From NCBI GenBank assembly GCA_030613705.1, contig JAUWLJ010000152.1, positions 1 to 5,828 on the forward strand: a stretch of DNA of 5,828 bases, written 5' to 3'. The stretch is from Chloroflexota bacterium. Its GTDB lineage: Bacteria; Chloroflexota; Anaerolineae; Anaerolineales; UBA4823. The notes beneath the pieces were generated by a model. It ran no database searches. It saw only the letters and a program-made list of their open reading frames with translations, and was not told where the DNA came from. The translations under genes and the position numbers were made by a program. Below are positions 1-5,828 of this stretch, in pieces; positions within the stretch are counted from its first letter, which is position 1; every line of letters starts with the position of its first letter.

Positions 1-3
1 CAT
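1..3 (-). CDS. Start codon of a glycine-riboswitch-controlled gene that continues beyond the left edge
   Basis: Only the ATG is inside the window, so the product cannot be read. The start is supported by an AAGGAG Shine-Dalgarno sequence 6 nt upstream, by about 58 nt of leader after a terminator-like hairpin, and by a tandem glycine riboswitch further upstream on the same strand. In known genomes this riboswitch class usually controls glycine cleavage genes (gcvT, gcvH, gcvP) or glycine/sodium symporters. A glycine cleavage gene is therefore the first guess, but this is inference from the leader alone. Confidence 0.6.
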
Positions 4-9
4 AAGGGT

Positions 10-15
10 CTCCTT
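10..15 (-). promoter_or_regulatory. Ribosome binding site AAGGAG
   Basis: On the minus strand AAGGAG lies 6 nt before the ATG at 3-1. It is a near-ideal Shine-Dalgarno site and fixes the start of the gene cut by the left edge. The hairpin at 74-98 does not cover it, which argues for transcriptional rather than translational control by the riboswitch. Confidence 0.7.
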
Positions 16-60
16 CTCGGATTAGAATAATTCGTGGTTAAAATTTTTCGATATATGCCT

Positions 61-98
61 TAATAAATTAAAGGGCGCACGCGTAGATTGCGTGCGCC
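61..98 (-). terminator. Intrinsic terminator hairpin / expression platform of the glycine riboswitch
   Basis: On the minus strand a perfect 9-bp GC-rich stem (GGCGCACGC at 98-90, GCGTGCGCC at 82-74) with a 7-nt loop is followed by CTTTAATTTATTA. It starts a few nucleotides after aptamer 2 and about 70 nt before the start codon, where a riboswitch-controlled terminator is expected. The T tract is interrupted by A residues, so it may be a weak or conditional terminator. Which upstream strand acts as antiterminator is not obvious. Confidence 0.6.
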
Positions 99-104
99 TC
101 TGTT

Positions 105-208
105 GTGGACCTGAGAGATTCGCGCCATTCATCTTTCGGCACTTGCCCCTTCGGTGTGGGCGATCGATACCGCCAAACTTTCCAGAGGTAGAGCGAGGGC
201 AGGGTCCA
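105..208 (-). promoter_or_regulatory. Glycine riboswitch, aptamer 2 of the tandem pair
   Basis: On the minus strand this carries the glycine aptamer signatures in order: CCTCTGGAAAG from 188, the core CACCGAAGGGGCAA at 156-143, and CTCTCAGG at 117-110. P1 can form between ACCT (189-186) and AGGT (112-109). The variable P3a arm is GGCG/CGCC (174-171 with 162-159), and the P3b arm is GTGCC/GGCGC around 142-122. The linker from aptamer 1 also contains TGGACC (208-203), which is fully complementary to GGTCCA at 111-106, an alternative closing pairing that overlaps P1. It binds glycine in the nascent RNA and together with aptamer 1 controls the gene at the left edge. Confidence 0.93.
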
Positions 209-301
209 TTTTACCTGAGAGTTTCGCCTGGGGTTATCTATCCCCAGACTTGCCCCTTCGGTGTCCAGCGCGCGGCTGGATCTCTCCTCTGCTCCCGTTA
301 A
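197..301 (-). promoter_or_regulatory. Glycine riboswitch, aptamer 1 of the tandem pair
   Basis: On the minus strand the 5' aptamer has GCAGAGGAGAG just after the leader, the core CACCGAAGGGGCAA at 263-250 (identical to that of aptamer 2), and ACTCTCAGG followed by TAAAA ending near 209. Arms are clear: P3a TCCAGC/GCTGGA (280-275 with 269-264, 5-nt loop) and P3b CTGGGG/CCCCAG (247-242 with 233-228). P1 is likely GGG-AG-CAG (296-289) with CTGCCC (202-197), as in tandem glycine riboswitches where P1 extends into the linker. The short linker and two intact cores indicate a canonical functional tandem switch. In known cases glycine turns the downstream gene on. Confidence 0.94.
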
Positions 302-316
302 ATTGATTCTTATTTC

Positions 317-345
317 ATTCTACGTAGTAGGCCGTGAAAAGTCAA
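317..345 (-). promoter_or_regulatory. Sigma70-type promoter for the riboswitch transcript
   Basis: On the minus strand a -35 TTGACT (345-340) and a -10 TAGAAT (322-317) are separated by exactly 17 bp, a near-consensus housekeeping promoter. Transcription would start near 310, just ahead of aptamer 1, so the whole tandem aptamer is included. The spacer contains the palindrome CTACGTAG (320-327), which could be coincidental. The -35 lies only about 20 bp after the stop codon of the DUF4870 gene, with no terminator between them. Confidence 0.7.
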
Positions 346-363
346 GCATAAATCCAAATTCGC

Positions 364-906
364 TTAGGGATTCTCATTCTCGTAAGTTCCACGAACCCAG
401 TCGCCGACCAACCAATAGCGGAAATCCTCGCCATGACTGCATTGAATCCCGGCGTACACGCCGTATACCAGCGATCCCAATGGCACAAATAACAGGAATA
501 GGGGGGCCAATAGTGTGAAAGGAACGCACAATAATCCAATGAGAATGATAGAGAGGGCAAGCGTTACCAACCACATGGCGCCGATCACCAATCCGACCCC
601 AACCCAGACTACCAATTGGAAGATGGTGGACTGCAATGCTTGGTAGGCAATATAGCGCGAACGATCCTTGTAGACCAGGTAAATGATCAAAGCGACGACT
701 GGTCCAAGAAATCCAGTGAAAAGGTTGAGCAAAATACTCAGGTGGGCCAACATTGCCCAGTTATGCTCTTTGGCGGGGGAGATAGGTTCCTCAGCTGGAG
801 GGGGTAATTGTTCTGGGGGAGATTCACTATCTTCAGCCAAGACTTCCTCTGCTTCGTTGGTTTCTTCAACCTGATCGGATTCTTTTTTTTCTTCGTCAGT
901 GGGCAT
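364..906 (-). CDS. DUF4870 domain-containing integral membrane protein
   Basis: This is a 180-aa protein of unknown function. Residues 1-48 form a highly acidic, proline-rich tail (many E and D, with PPP and PSP-like stretches), probably cytoplasmic and disordered. From W50 the sequence matches the DUF4870/Tic20-like pattern: an AMLAHLSILL helix, then VALIIYLVYK ending in basic residues, a YQALQSTIFQ segment, a long hydrophobic stretch over about 95-153, and a conserved GEDFRYWLVGDWV ending (the family usually has a FRYP-like motif there). Three to four membrane helices are likely. The ATG is preceded by AAAGGAG with a 6-nt gap, so the start is well supported. It has the same orientation as the large regulator upstream, but a 139-bp gap makes tight co-transcription uncertain. 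No biochemical role is established for the family. Confidence 0.85.
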   Translation of the reverse strand: MPTDEEKKESDQVEETNEAEEVLAEDSESPPEQLPPPAEEPISPAKEHNWAMLAHLSILLNLFTGFLGPVVALIIYLVYKDRSRYIAYQALQSTIFQLVVWVGVGLVIGAMWLVTLALSIILIGLLCVPFTLLAPLFLLFVPLGSLVYGVYAGIQCSHGEDFRYWLVGDWVRGTYENENP

Positions 907-1045
907 GTGTCTCTCCTTTACGTATTGAACAATTGATGAAAGTAAAAAATTTGCCGGAAGTCCCTGGCCAGGATTTGTTAAATAGAAAGGCAGTTTAGCA
1001 GTGGAATTGTAATCTTGATCAAATTGTACACTAGATTATCGAGGG
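907..1045. other. Intergenic region between the SARP regulator and the DUF4870 gene
   Basis: The 139 bp hold no gene. On the minus strand AAAGGAG serves the DUF4870 start. I see no convincing terminator for the regulator and no clear -35/-10 pair. Small structures are a 10-bp perfect palindrome CCTGGCCAGG (963-972), a TTGATCAA palindrome (1015-1022), and AATTGTA repeated directly at 1005-1011 and 1022-1028 (17-bp period). None is strong enough to name as an operator. Confidence 0.5.
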
Positions 1046-4000
1046 TTACTCATCGTGTGACAACAATATGATTAATTGTTCAAGTGTTTCCCATGGATTT
1101 GCCTCACGTCCACGGGACAGAGCCTTTTCAATCGTTTCTTGAGGAAGATCCTTCGTCAAAACCTTGATCTCCTGCCAGTAAACATCCTCAAACCAGCGAG
1201 AATTGGCCAGAACAGGATAACAGGTGACCAATCCCTGAAGTTCCAATGCTTTTTCGGCAGACCCTTTATGGGCCAACAATAATGCCATGGTTGCCAGTGC
1301 AGAAAGCATCCAATCATAATGTCGAAATTTTGAGAATAGATTCAAGGACTCTATGCAATGTTCCCAGGCACTCTCGATATCACCTAACCCATACTCAGCG
1401 CGGCCCAGACCTGCCAAATCACGAGCCAAGCTGTGCTTGGCATGTATTTCTCGGTTCTTATTTATTTCAGTCAGGAACAAATCCCTGGCAAGGTTGTATT
1501 CTCCATGGACGAGATGCAAATTGCCTATCATTGTGTGATGAAGTGCCATTTCGACGTCTACCATGGGTCTAACCTGAGCATGATCAAATACGATCTGTGA
1601 ATGGTTCATCGCCTGCTGGTAGTCTCCTAAGCAAATATAATCCTGGCAGAGCTGAATATGGACCCAAGCAATACTTTTGCGGTCGCCCAATTCTTCATGA
1701 ATTTGTATTATATCGTTCGCAAACTGGATGGATTCTTCGAATTTGCCATTTAGATATGCAATTTGCCCTAAACAAGTTAATGCCAGTGCTTTGCTGTTTG
1801 GAGAGTCTAGTTGATCGTAAATCTGGCTGCTCTCCAAGAATAGCTGTTCAGCCCCACTCAAGTCGCCAGTATGATATGCAGTAATAACGGCGCACTCATA
1901 CTGCAAATTGGCCACCTTAAACTGATCTCCGAGTGAAAGACGAATTTCCAGACTCTTGGTGCGATACTGCTCCCCTGAGTCTTTTTCCCAAAGTAGATAA
2001 GCGCTGGTGCTGGCAAGTGCAGCCAAAACATCAGCGGACCAATAAGGCTCTCCCAAAGTCTGGAAAATGGTCAAGCTGCTCTCCAAGTATTGTTTTGCTT
2101 GCTCTCCTTTGCCTTTGAAGTGGGCAACATAACCCAGACAATACAGATTAAAAGCTTTTGTAAAAGTTAACTTGCATTCTTCAGAACCTACATCATCCAA
2201 TATATCCAGGCTTCTCTGGTGTAAATCATCTGCTGTATCGAAATCTGATAAAGATTGGGCAAAAAAACCTTCCCAGGCAAGCAGCTGGGCGAGGGTTAGC
2301 AGCTCTTCATTAGATTCAGGTTCTTTGAACACCTCAGCTCCCCGCCTGCAATGTTCTTGACCTTCGACAAAGCGAATGCGCAAATCGAAGTACAGACAGA
2401 GACCCTCAATGGATGTGGAAATCCGAATTGCTTTTTTTGCTTCGACTGCCCAAAACCATGCACATAAGATATTGTCCAGGTCCTGTTCAAATTCAAATAG
2501 AGCCATTTGTTGCTCAGGACCTTTCAATCTATCAGCCAATTGATTAACCCATGAGCAAAAGTATTCACTTGTCTGGTCTAAAACAACTTGGGTTTGCTGA
2601 GCATTTTCACTGAATTTCTCATATGCATATTGGCAGATCAATTCATGTAATTCAAACCGGCCAGACTCAGAACTTTGTAGAAAAGATTTGCTCACCAGGG
2701 TGAGCAGCTCTTGAGGAGATATGCTGAAAACATTCTCAGCAGCCTGTATATCGAATCCACCGTGAAAGACAGATAGAGATGAGACGATCAACTTTTCCCG
2801 TTCATCCAGCAGATTCCAGGATTGATCAAATACTGCCCGCAAGCTGCGCTGTCGCTCGGGAATATCTTGAAGGGATGTTTCCAGAAAATCGAGACTGCGT
2901 TCGATTTGGTCTGCGATCTGTGGCGGATTAAATAGTGTAATCCACGCGGCAGCCAGCTCCAAGGCTAATGGCACACCATGGACGAGCTGGGTGATGCGGG
3001 CGACAGCAGGGTAATCGGCTTCTGCAAGTTTAAAACCTACCTGAATTCTTTCCGCAGCGCTCAAGAATAGTTGTACAGCCTTGTACTCCAGCAGGGTTTC
3101 CCCATTGAAAACTTTATCTGAAGTATCCGCGATCTGGGATTTATAAGATCGCGAAAGCGGGGGATATTCCATTCCACCAACTTCAAAAACCCATTCCATC
3201 TGCAATTGCAAGCGTTCACGGGAAGTGACCAGGTATTGTAATCCGTGAGCCTCCTGACCTATATCGTTAAGCAAGTCAGCCTCAGAAGCCAAGTGTTCAA
3301 AATTATCCAGCACAAGCAACACATTTTTGGGCTGCAAATATGTCTTTAACTGATTTGCGGCTGACTCATTTCCCGGACGGAATGAAAAGCCTAAGGCGTT
3401 GGCAATGGCTTGAAGGATGGATTGCCTCGAATTAAGTGCAGTCAGGGGCACAAAGTAGACTCCTTGGGGGAACTGGTCGGCGAGTTCTTGTGCGGTCTGG
3501 ATCGCCAGACGAGTTTTCCCGATGCCGCCCGGTCCAAGCAGGGAAAGAAGGCGACAATCCGGATTGATTAAATTCGCTTTGATCTGCTCAAGAGCTGACT
3601 CCCGTCCGACAAAAGGTGTCGGGGGAATGGGAAGGTTAATTATTTGACGCCGATCTTCTTTAACAGATATTGGCTGGCGGTCGAATTTTCCAGATTGAAT
3701 GTCTGCAAGTAAACGCTTAGTTTCCCCATCAGGTTCCACGCCGAGTTCCCGAGCGAGGATCTTTTCGATTTGCCGGTATTGACGGATCGCCGCGCTGCGA
3801 TCTCCGGAGAGGGCAAGCAGTTGGATCAGTTTCCGCTGAGCGGGTTCATGAAGGGTATCCAGCTCCAGCCAACGTTGGGTCGTTTGAACTGCCTGATCAA
3901 AATTTCCCAATTCAACATATGCGGATGCAAGTTCTTCGAGAACATTCGAAAAATCACGGCGATACTCAGCAGCAGTAAAGAATTGCCACTCTTCAAAAGC

Positions 4001-4414
4001 ATTGCTGTCCCGCAAATTAAATCCAGTTAAAAAGTCTCCACGGTAGAGTGCAGCAGCATCTTGAAGTGATTTAAGGTGATCTTTTTGGGCTGACTCTGCG
4101 ATCAGAGAGCGGAAAGCCTCGGTATCCAACCAGAAATCGGAATTTTTGCGTATAGTCAATATCCCTGTTTTGGTTCCAAGCCTATCTCCAAAGGTTTTAT
4201 TGAGCTCCCAAATTGATCGGCGTAAGTTAGTGAAGGCGTGGGTTGAATCGTAGTCAGGCCACAACAAGGTGGCCAATGTCTCACGAGTGTGAGGTTCGGC
4301 AGTTACAGCCAGATAAGCCAGCAAAGCAAGGTCCTTGCGGCGATTGAGAGTAATTGGCGCACCATCTAATTCAATCAGTGGGGCACCAAGCAGGAATAAA
4401 CGTAAGCGGGACAA
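1046..4414 (-). CDS. AfsR/SARP-family transcriptional regulator with BTAD, STAND/NB-ARC ATPase and TPR-like repeats
   Basis: A predicted cytoplasmic signal-responsive DNA-binding activator of about 1122 aa. Numbering is from the TTG start. Residues 3-92 form an OmpR-like winged helix (RRKDLALLAYLA, TLLWPD, NLRRSIWEL at 63-71). Residues 97-240 form the BTAD (LYRGDFLTGF, EPAQRKLIQLLALSGDRSAAIRQY, ELGVEPD). Then comes a STAND/NB-ARC ATPase with FVGRE, Walker A GPGGIGKT (294-301; bases 3512-3535), Walker B VLLVLDN (365-371), TSR (398-399) and GVPLAL (481-486). A winged-helix-like region (about 500-600) precedes a TPR-like C-terminal half with recurring LGD/A..L..G units (for example IQIHEELGDRKS). 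All ATPase motifs look intact. No C-terminal HTH is present, so the N-terminal domain is the DNA binder. By analogy with STAND proteins, the TPR part senses a ligand or partner and ATP drives assembly; the ligand is unknown. TTG was chosen because AAAAGGGAGGGG lies 6 nt upstream; an in-frame GTG at 4438 adds 8 residues but has no ribosome-binding site. Confidence 0.92.
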   Translation of the reverse strand: MSRLRLFLLGAPLIELDGAPITLNRRKDLALLAYLAVTAEPHTRETLATLLWPDYDSTHAFTNLRRSIWELNKTFGDRLGTKTGILTIRKNSDFWLDTEAFRSLIAESAQKDHLKSLQDAAALYRGDFLTGFNLRDSNAFEEWQFFTAAEYRRDFSNVLEELASAYVELGNFDQAVQTTQRWLELDTLHEPAQRKLIQLLALSGDRSAAIRQYRQIEKILARELGVEPDGETKRLLADIQSGKFDRQPISVKEDRRQIINLPIPPTPFVGRESALEQIKANLINPDCRLLSLLGPGGIGKTRLAIQTAQELADQFPQGVYFVPLTALNSRQSILQAIANALGFSFRPGNESAANQLKTYLQPKNVLLVLDNFEHLASEADLLNDIGQEAHGLQYLVTSRERLQLQMEWVFEVGGMEYPPLSRSYKSQIADTSDKVFNGETLLEYKAVQLFLSAAERIQVGFKLAEADYPAVARITQLVHGVPLALELAAAWITLFNPPQIADQIERSLDFLETSLQDIPERQRSLRAVFDQSWNLLDEREKLIVSSLSVFHGGFDIQAAENVFSISPQELLTLVSKSFLQSSESGRFELHELICQYAYEKFSENAQQTQVVLDQTSEYFCSWVNQLADRLKGPEQQMALFEFEQDLDNILCAWFWAVEAKKAIRISTSIEGLCLYFDLRIRFVEGQEHCRRGAEVFKEPESNEELLTLAQLLAWEGFFAQSLSDFDTADDLHQRSLDILDDVGSEECKLTFTKAFNLYCLGYVAHFKGKGEQAKQYLESSLTIFQTLGEPYWSADVLAALASTSAYLLWEKDSGEQYRTKSLEIRLSLGDQFKVANLQYECAVITAYHTGDLSGAEQLFLESSQIYDQLDSPNSKALALTCLGQIAYLNGKFEESIQFANDIIQIHEELGDRKSIAWVHIQLCQDYICLGDYQQAMNHSQIVFDHAQVRPMVDVEMALHHTMIGNLHLVHGEYNLARDLFLTEINKNREIHAKHSLARDLAGLGRAEYGLGDIESAWEHCIESLNLFSKFRHYDWMLSALATMALLLAHKGSAEKALELQGLVTCYPVLANSRWFEDVYWQEIKVLTKDLPQETIEKALSRGREANPWETLEQLIILLSHDE

Positions 4415-4420
4415 GGTTAT

Positions 4421-4428
4421 CCCCTCCC
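4421..4428 (-). promoter_or_regulatory. Ribosome binding site GGGAGGGG that decides a TTG start
   Basis: On the minus strand a purine-rich GGGAGGGG lies 6 nt before TTG at 4414-4412. Starting there gives an N-terminus of the type MSRLRLFLLGAP, the usual beginning of SARP winged-helix domains. The upstream in-frame GTG (4438) has no Shine-Dalgarno sequence, and the ATG at 4440 is out of frame and stops after a few codons. Confidence 0.65.
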
Positions 4429-4436
4429 TTTTCCAC

Positions 4437-4465
4437 ACATAAAATGGTTATTTTTCACTGTTCAA
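4437..4465 (-). promoter_or_regulatory. Possible promoter of the SARP regulator
   Basis: On the minus strand TTGAAC (4465-4460) and TTATGT (4442-4437) are 17 bp apart. The transcript would begin near 4430 and just include the ribosome-binding site of the TTG start, giving a very short leader. A competing candidate is the TATAAA-like sequence around 4470-4476. The evidence is only a moderate match to consensus, so this is tentative. Confidence 0.3.
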
Positions 4466-4481
4466 GGAATTTATATTTGAA

Positions 4482-4536
4482 GTAACGCTGCGGTAACGCC
4501 ATCTGCGACAGACCCGAAACGCCGCCTGACTATGCT
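4482..4536 (+). promoter_or_regulatory. Candidate SARP operator: direct heptamer repeats plus -10 hexamer facing the metallopeptidase gene
   Basis: GTAACGC occurs at 4482-4488 and 4493-4499, identical copies with a 4-bp gap, so an 11-bp period. A third near-copy GAAACGC is at 4516-4522, 23 bp after the second, and it also shares the following C. Exactly 8 bp after the third copy comes TATGCT (4531-4536), a plausible -10. No -35 consensus is present at the usual distance. In SARP-controlled promoters (ActII-ORF4 and DnrI type), heptamer direct repeats with an 11-bp period replace the -35 and the last repeat sits 8 bp from the -10. The fit, together with a SARP gene starting 68 bp away, suggests direct activation of the gene at 4574. 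Binding itself is inference. Confidence 0.6.
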
Positions 4537-4573
4537 AATTGTATCAGCAAAGAGCGAAAAGGAATGGGCACAG

Positions 4574-5828
4574 ATGGCGATGATAATTGCAAAAGTAAAA
4601 ACCTTACCAAAATCGATCGTAATCAACCTGTTGATCATCTTGGTGCCGCTATTGGCGACGAGTAGTTTGCCATATGAGGGGGCAAATGGTGAATTCGTAC
4701 GAATTGATCATGCTCAGATACCAGATTATTTCCTGGACTTCAGATACCTGTATGCAGCTCCTGGAGATCAACTTGAATTGAATCTGGTGCCAAATGTGGA
4801 GGTGAGGGCGGTTTCAAGTGCCACGATTGAATTCAAAACCCAAAACGGCCAGACAATCAATGGGACCAATCCTGAAACGATCGATCTACCTCATCTTGTA
4901 CTGTACCAAAATGGTGAGCTGACAGAACCTGCGATGCGCACTCTGGTTATAGAGCTTTCCGGGGTCGAGATACCATTTTCAGGAGCAATAGTTAATTTGG
5001 AACTTGTAACAATGCATAAAGACCCAGACAAGTTGTACCCGATTGCTGAACCTATTGTTGTTATGCGAGAGGCGCGTTGTATCCCAGGAGGTGGGATGAA
5101 CAATGAGCATAACCCCCTGAGGTTCGAATACAAATTTTTGGATTCAATTGAATCCATTTCTGGATCAATCCCCACTCCAACGGACTATTATGGATACACA
5201 ATCAATGTGACCGATTACGATTATCCTGAATCTGATACCCTCTACTCTTCCAGCAAAGAGGTCGCATTCCTTCTGGAAAATCAATGGAAAGCGGTCTTAC
5301 CGGGTTTTAACCAAGCGGATGGAGAAGGAGGTCCAAGAGAATTGGTCGTCTATTACAATGACATGTACCCGCTACGACGAGATAAATTCAATCAAAATAC
5401 ATGGATACCTAGAGAGCAAATTACAAAATATGTCGGCGATGAGCTTGTTCCGGCGATGGTAACAGCCTTCGAGAAACAGTCTGCTGAGTGGGGTTTTTCA
5501 TGGAGTAAAACCTGGACCAGCTATCGACCTGCAGAAGGTGGAGATCGGCTGAGTGTCGCTCTAACAATGGGAGGCGTCTGGTACCATGGCCGTTCCCCAA
5601 CATCGGCTCATTCTGGAATCTCTATCCGGGTCGATTTAATGCACTATCGTGATTATGATTCACTCACCGAGGGAATTGTAAGTTATTTCCACCATGAACT
5701 CTTTCACAACCAGCAGCGGAATATTAACCTAAATCTCAGCGGGAATGGTGACATCAACGGTGAAGCGGGATCTTGGCAGTTTATCTCTGAAGGAACTGCA
5801 GAATTGGCAGCTTCAATTGGAGGGTCAG
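4574..5828 (+). CDS. Exported putative zinc metallopeptidase (gluzincin-like, HEXXH), 3' end beyond the window
   Basis: The reading frame is open from ATG 4574 to the right edge (418 codons seen). The N-terminus looks like a signal peptide: basic residues K7, K9 and K13, then a hydrophobic core of about 15-28 (IVINLLIILVPLLA), with cleavage likely near 28-34. Residues 40-165 look like a beta-rich accessory domain. From about 255 (RELVVYYND) a peptidase-MA-like domain begins. It contains HELFH at 374-378 (bases 5693-5707) and W401 followed by SEGTAE with E406, 28 residues after the second histidine, matching the W..EG.AE third-ligand motif of gluzincins. Zinc ligands would be H374, H378 and E406, with E375 catalytic. 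I cannot assign a known family or substrate. AAAAGGA lies about 10 nt upstream, slightly long. An in-frame ATG at 4532 lacks a ribosome-binding site, would overlap the -10, and would add a charged segment before the signal peptide. The gene is divergent from the SARP gene and probably controlled by it. Confidence 0.82.
   Translation, partial: MAMIIAKVKTLPKSIVINLLIILVPLLATSSLPYEGANGEFVRIDHAQIPDYFLDFRYLYAAPGDQLELNLVPNVEVRAVSSATIEFKTQNGQTINGTNPETIDLPHLVLYQNGELTEPAMRTLVIELSGVEIPFSGAIVNLELVTMHKDPDKLYPIAEPIVVMREARCIPGGGMNNEHNPLRFEYKFLDSIESISGSIPTPTDYYGYTINVTDYDYPESDTLYSSSKEVAFLLENQWKAVLPGFNQADGEGGPRELVVYYNDMYPLRRDKFNQNTWIPREQITKYVGDELVPAMVTAFEKQSAEWGFSWSKTWTSYRPAEGGDRLSVALTMGGVWYHGRSPTSAHSGISIRVDLMHYRDYDSLTEGIVSYFHHELFHNQQRNINLNLSGNGDINGEAGSWQFISEGTAELAASIGGS

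Noticed and set aside
92..301. Open frame on the plus strand over the riboswitch
   Set aside because: It is antisense to a clearly structured tandem glycine riboswitch, has no ribosome-binding site and shows no protein-like pattern.
963..972. Palindrome CCTGGCCAGG as a terminator or operator
   Set aside because: It has no loop and no T tract on either strand, and a single 10-bp palindrome is weak evidence for an operator.
1005..1028. AATTGTA direct repeat with 17-bp period near the end of the SARP gene
   Set aside because: It is A/T-rich and short, without a matching -35/-10 arrangement; chance is a sufficient explanation.
1076..4030. Several short plus-strand frames antisense to the SARP gene
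   Set aside because: The minus-strand frame is a continuous multi-domain protein with intact motifs; the antisense frames are shadows.
4532..4534. Upstream in-frame ATG for the metallopeptidase
   Set aside because: It overlaps the proposed -10, has no ribosome-binding site, and would put a charged segment ahead of the signal peptide.
4564..4566. ATG at 4564 as the start of the plus-strand gene
   Set aside because: It is in another frame that ends at a TAG near 4663-4665 after about 33 codons and has no recognisable product.
4891..5175. Minus-strand open frame inside the metallopeptidase gene
   Set aside because: The plus-strand frame here encodes a continuous exported protein with a signal peptide and an HEXXH motif; the antisense frame has no domain signature or ribosome-binding site.

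Overview
The window looks like a chromosomal segment of a moderate-GC bacterium, most likely a member of the Chloroflexota such as an Anaerolineae lineage. That placement is an inference: it rests on a very large BTAD-STAND-TPR regulator of a kind common in that phylum, and on a tandem glycine riboswitch with strong Shine-Dalgarno sites. No rRNA, tRNA, mobile element or CRISPR array is visible.

Layout. The left edge (1-345, minus strand) is the complete 5' control region of a gene that begins at the window edge. It holds a near-consensus sigma70 promoter, two glycine aptamers in tandem, a GC-rich hairpin followed by a T-rich tract, a Shine-Dalgarno site and an ATG. The gene body lies outside; glycine cleavage or glycine transport is the usual target. 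Upstream of it on the same strand (364-906) is a 180-aa DUF4870 membrane protein with an acidic, proline-rich N-terminal tail. Next on the minus strand (1046-4414) is a giant AfsR/SARP-type regulator of about 1122 aa, made of a winged helix, a BTAD, a STAND/NB-ARC ATPase and a TPR-like C-terminal half. It most likely starts at a TTG placed behind a strong ribosome-binding site.

Divergently transcribed from the regulator (4574 to the right edge, plus strand) is an exported putative zinc metallopeptidase. It has a signal peptide, an HELFH motif and a downstream SEGTAE motif typical of gluzincins, and it is cut by the window end.

How it may work together. The 159-bp gap between the two divergent genes contains two perfect heptamers GTAACGC with an 11-bp period. 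A third near-copy, GAAACGC, ends exactly 8 bp upstream of a TATGCT -10-like hexamer that faces the peptidase gene. This is the geometry known for SARP operators. The main hypothesis is therefore a compact module in which a STAND-type SARP switches on a secreted metallopeptidase. The glycine riboswitch gene and the DUF4870 gene appear to be separate, unrelated units.
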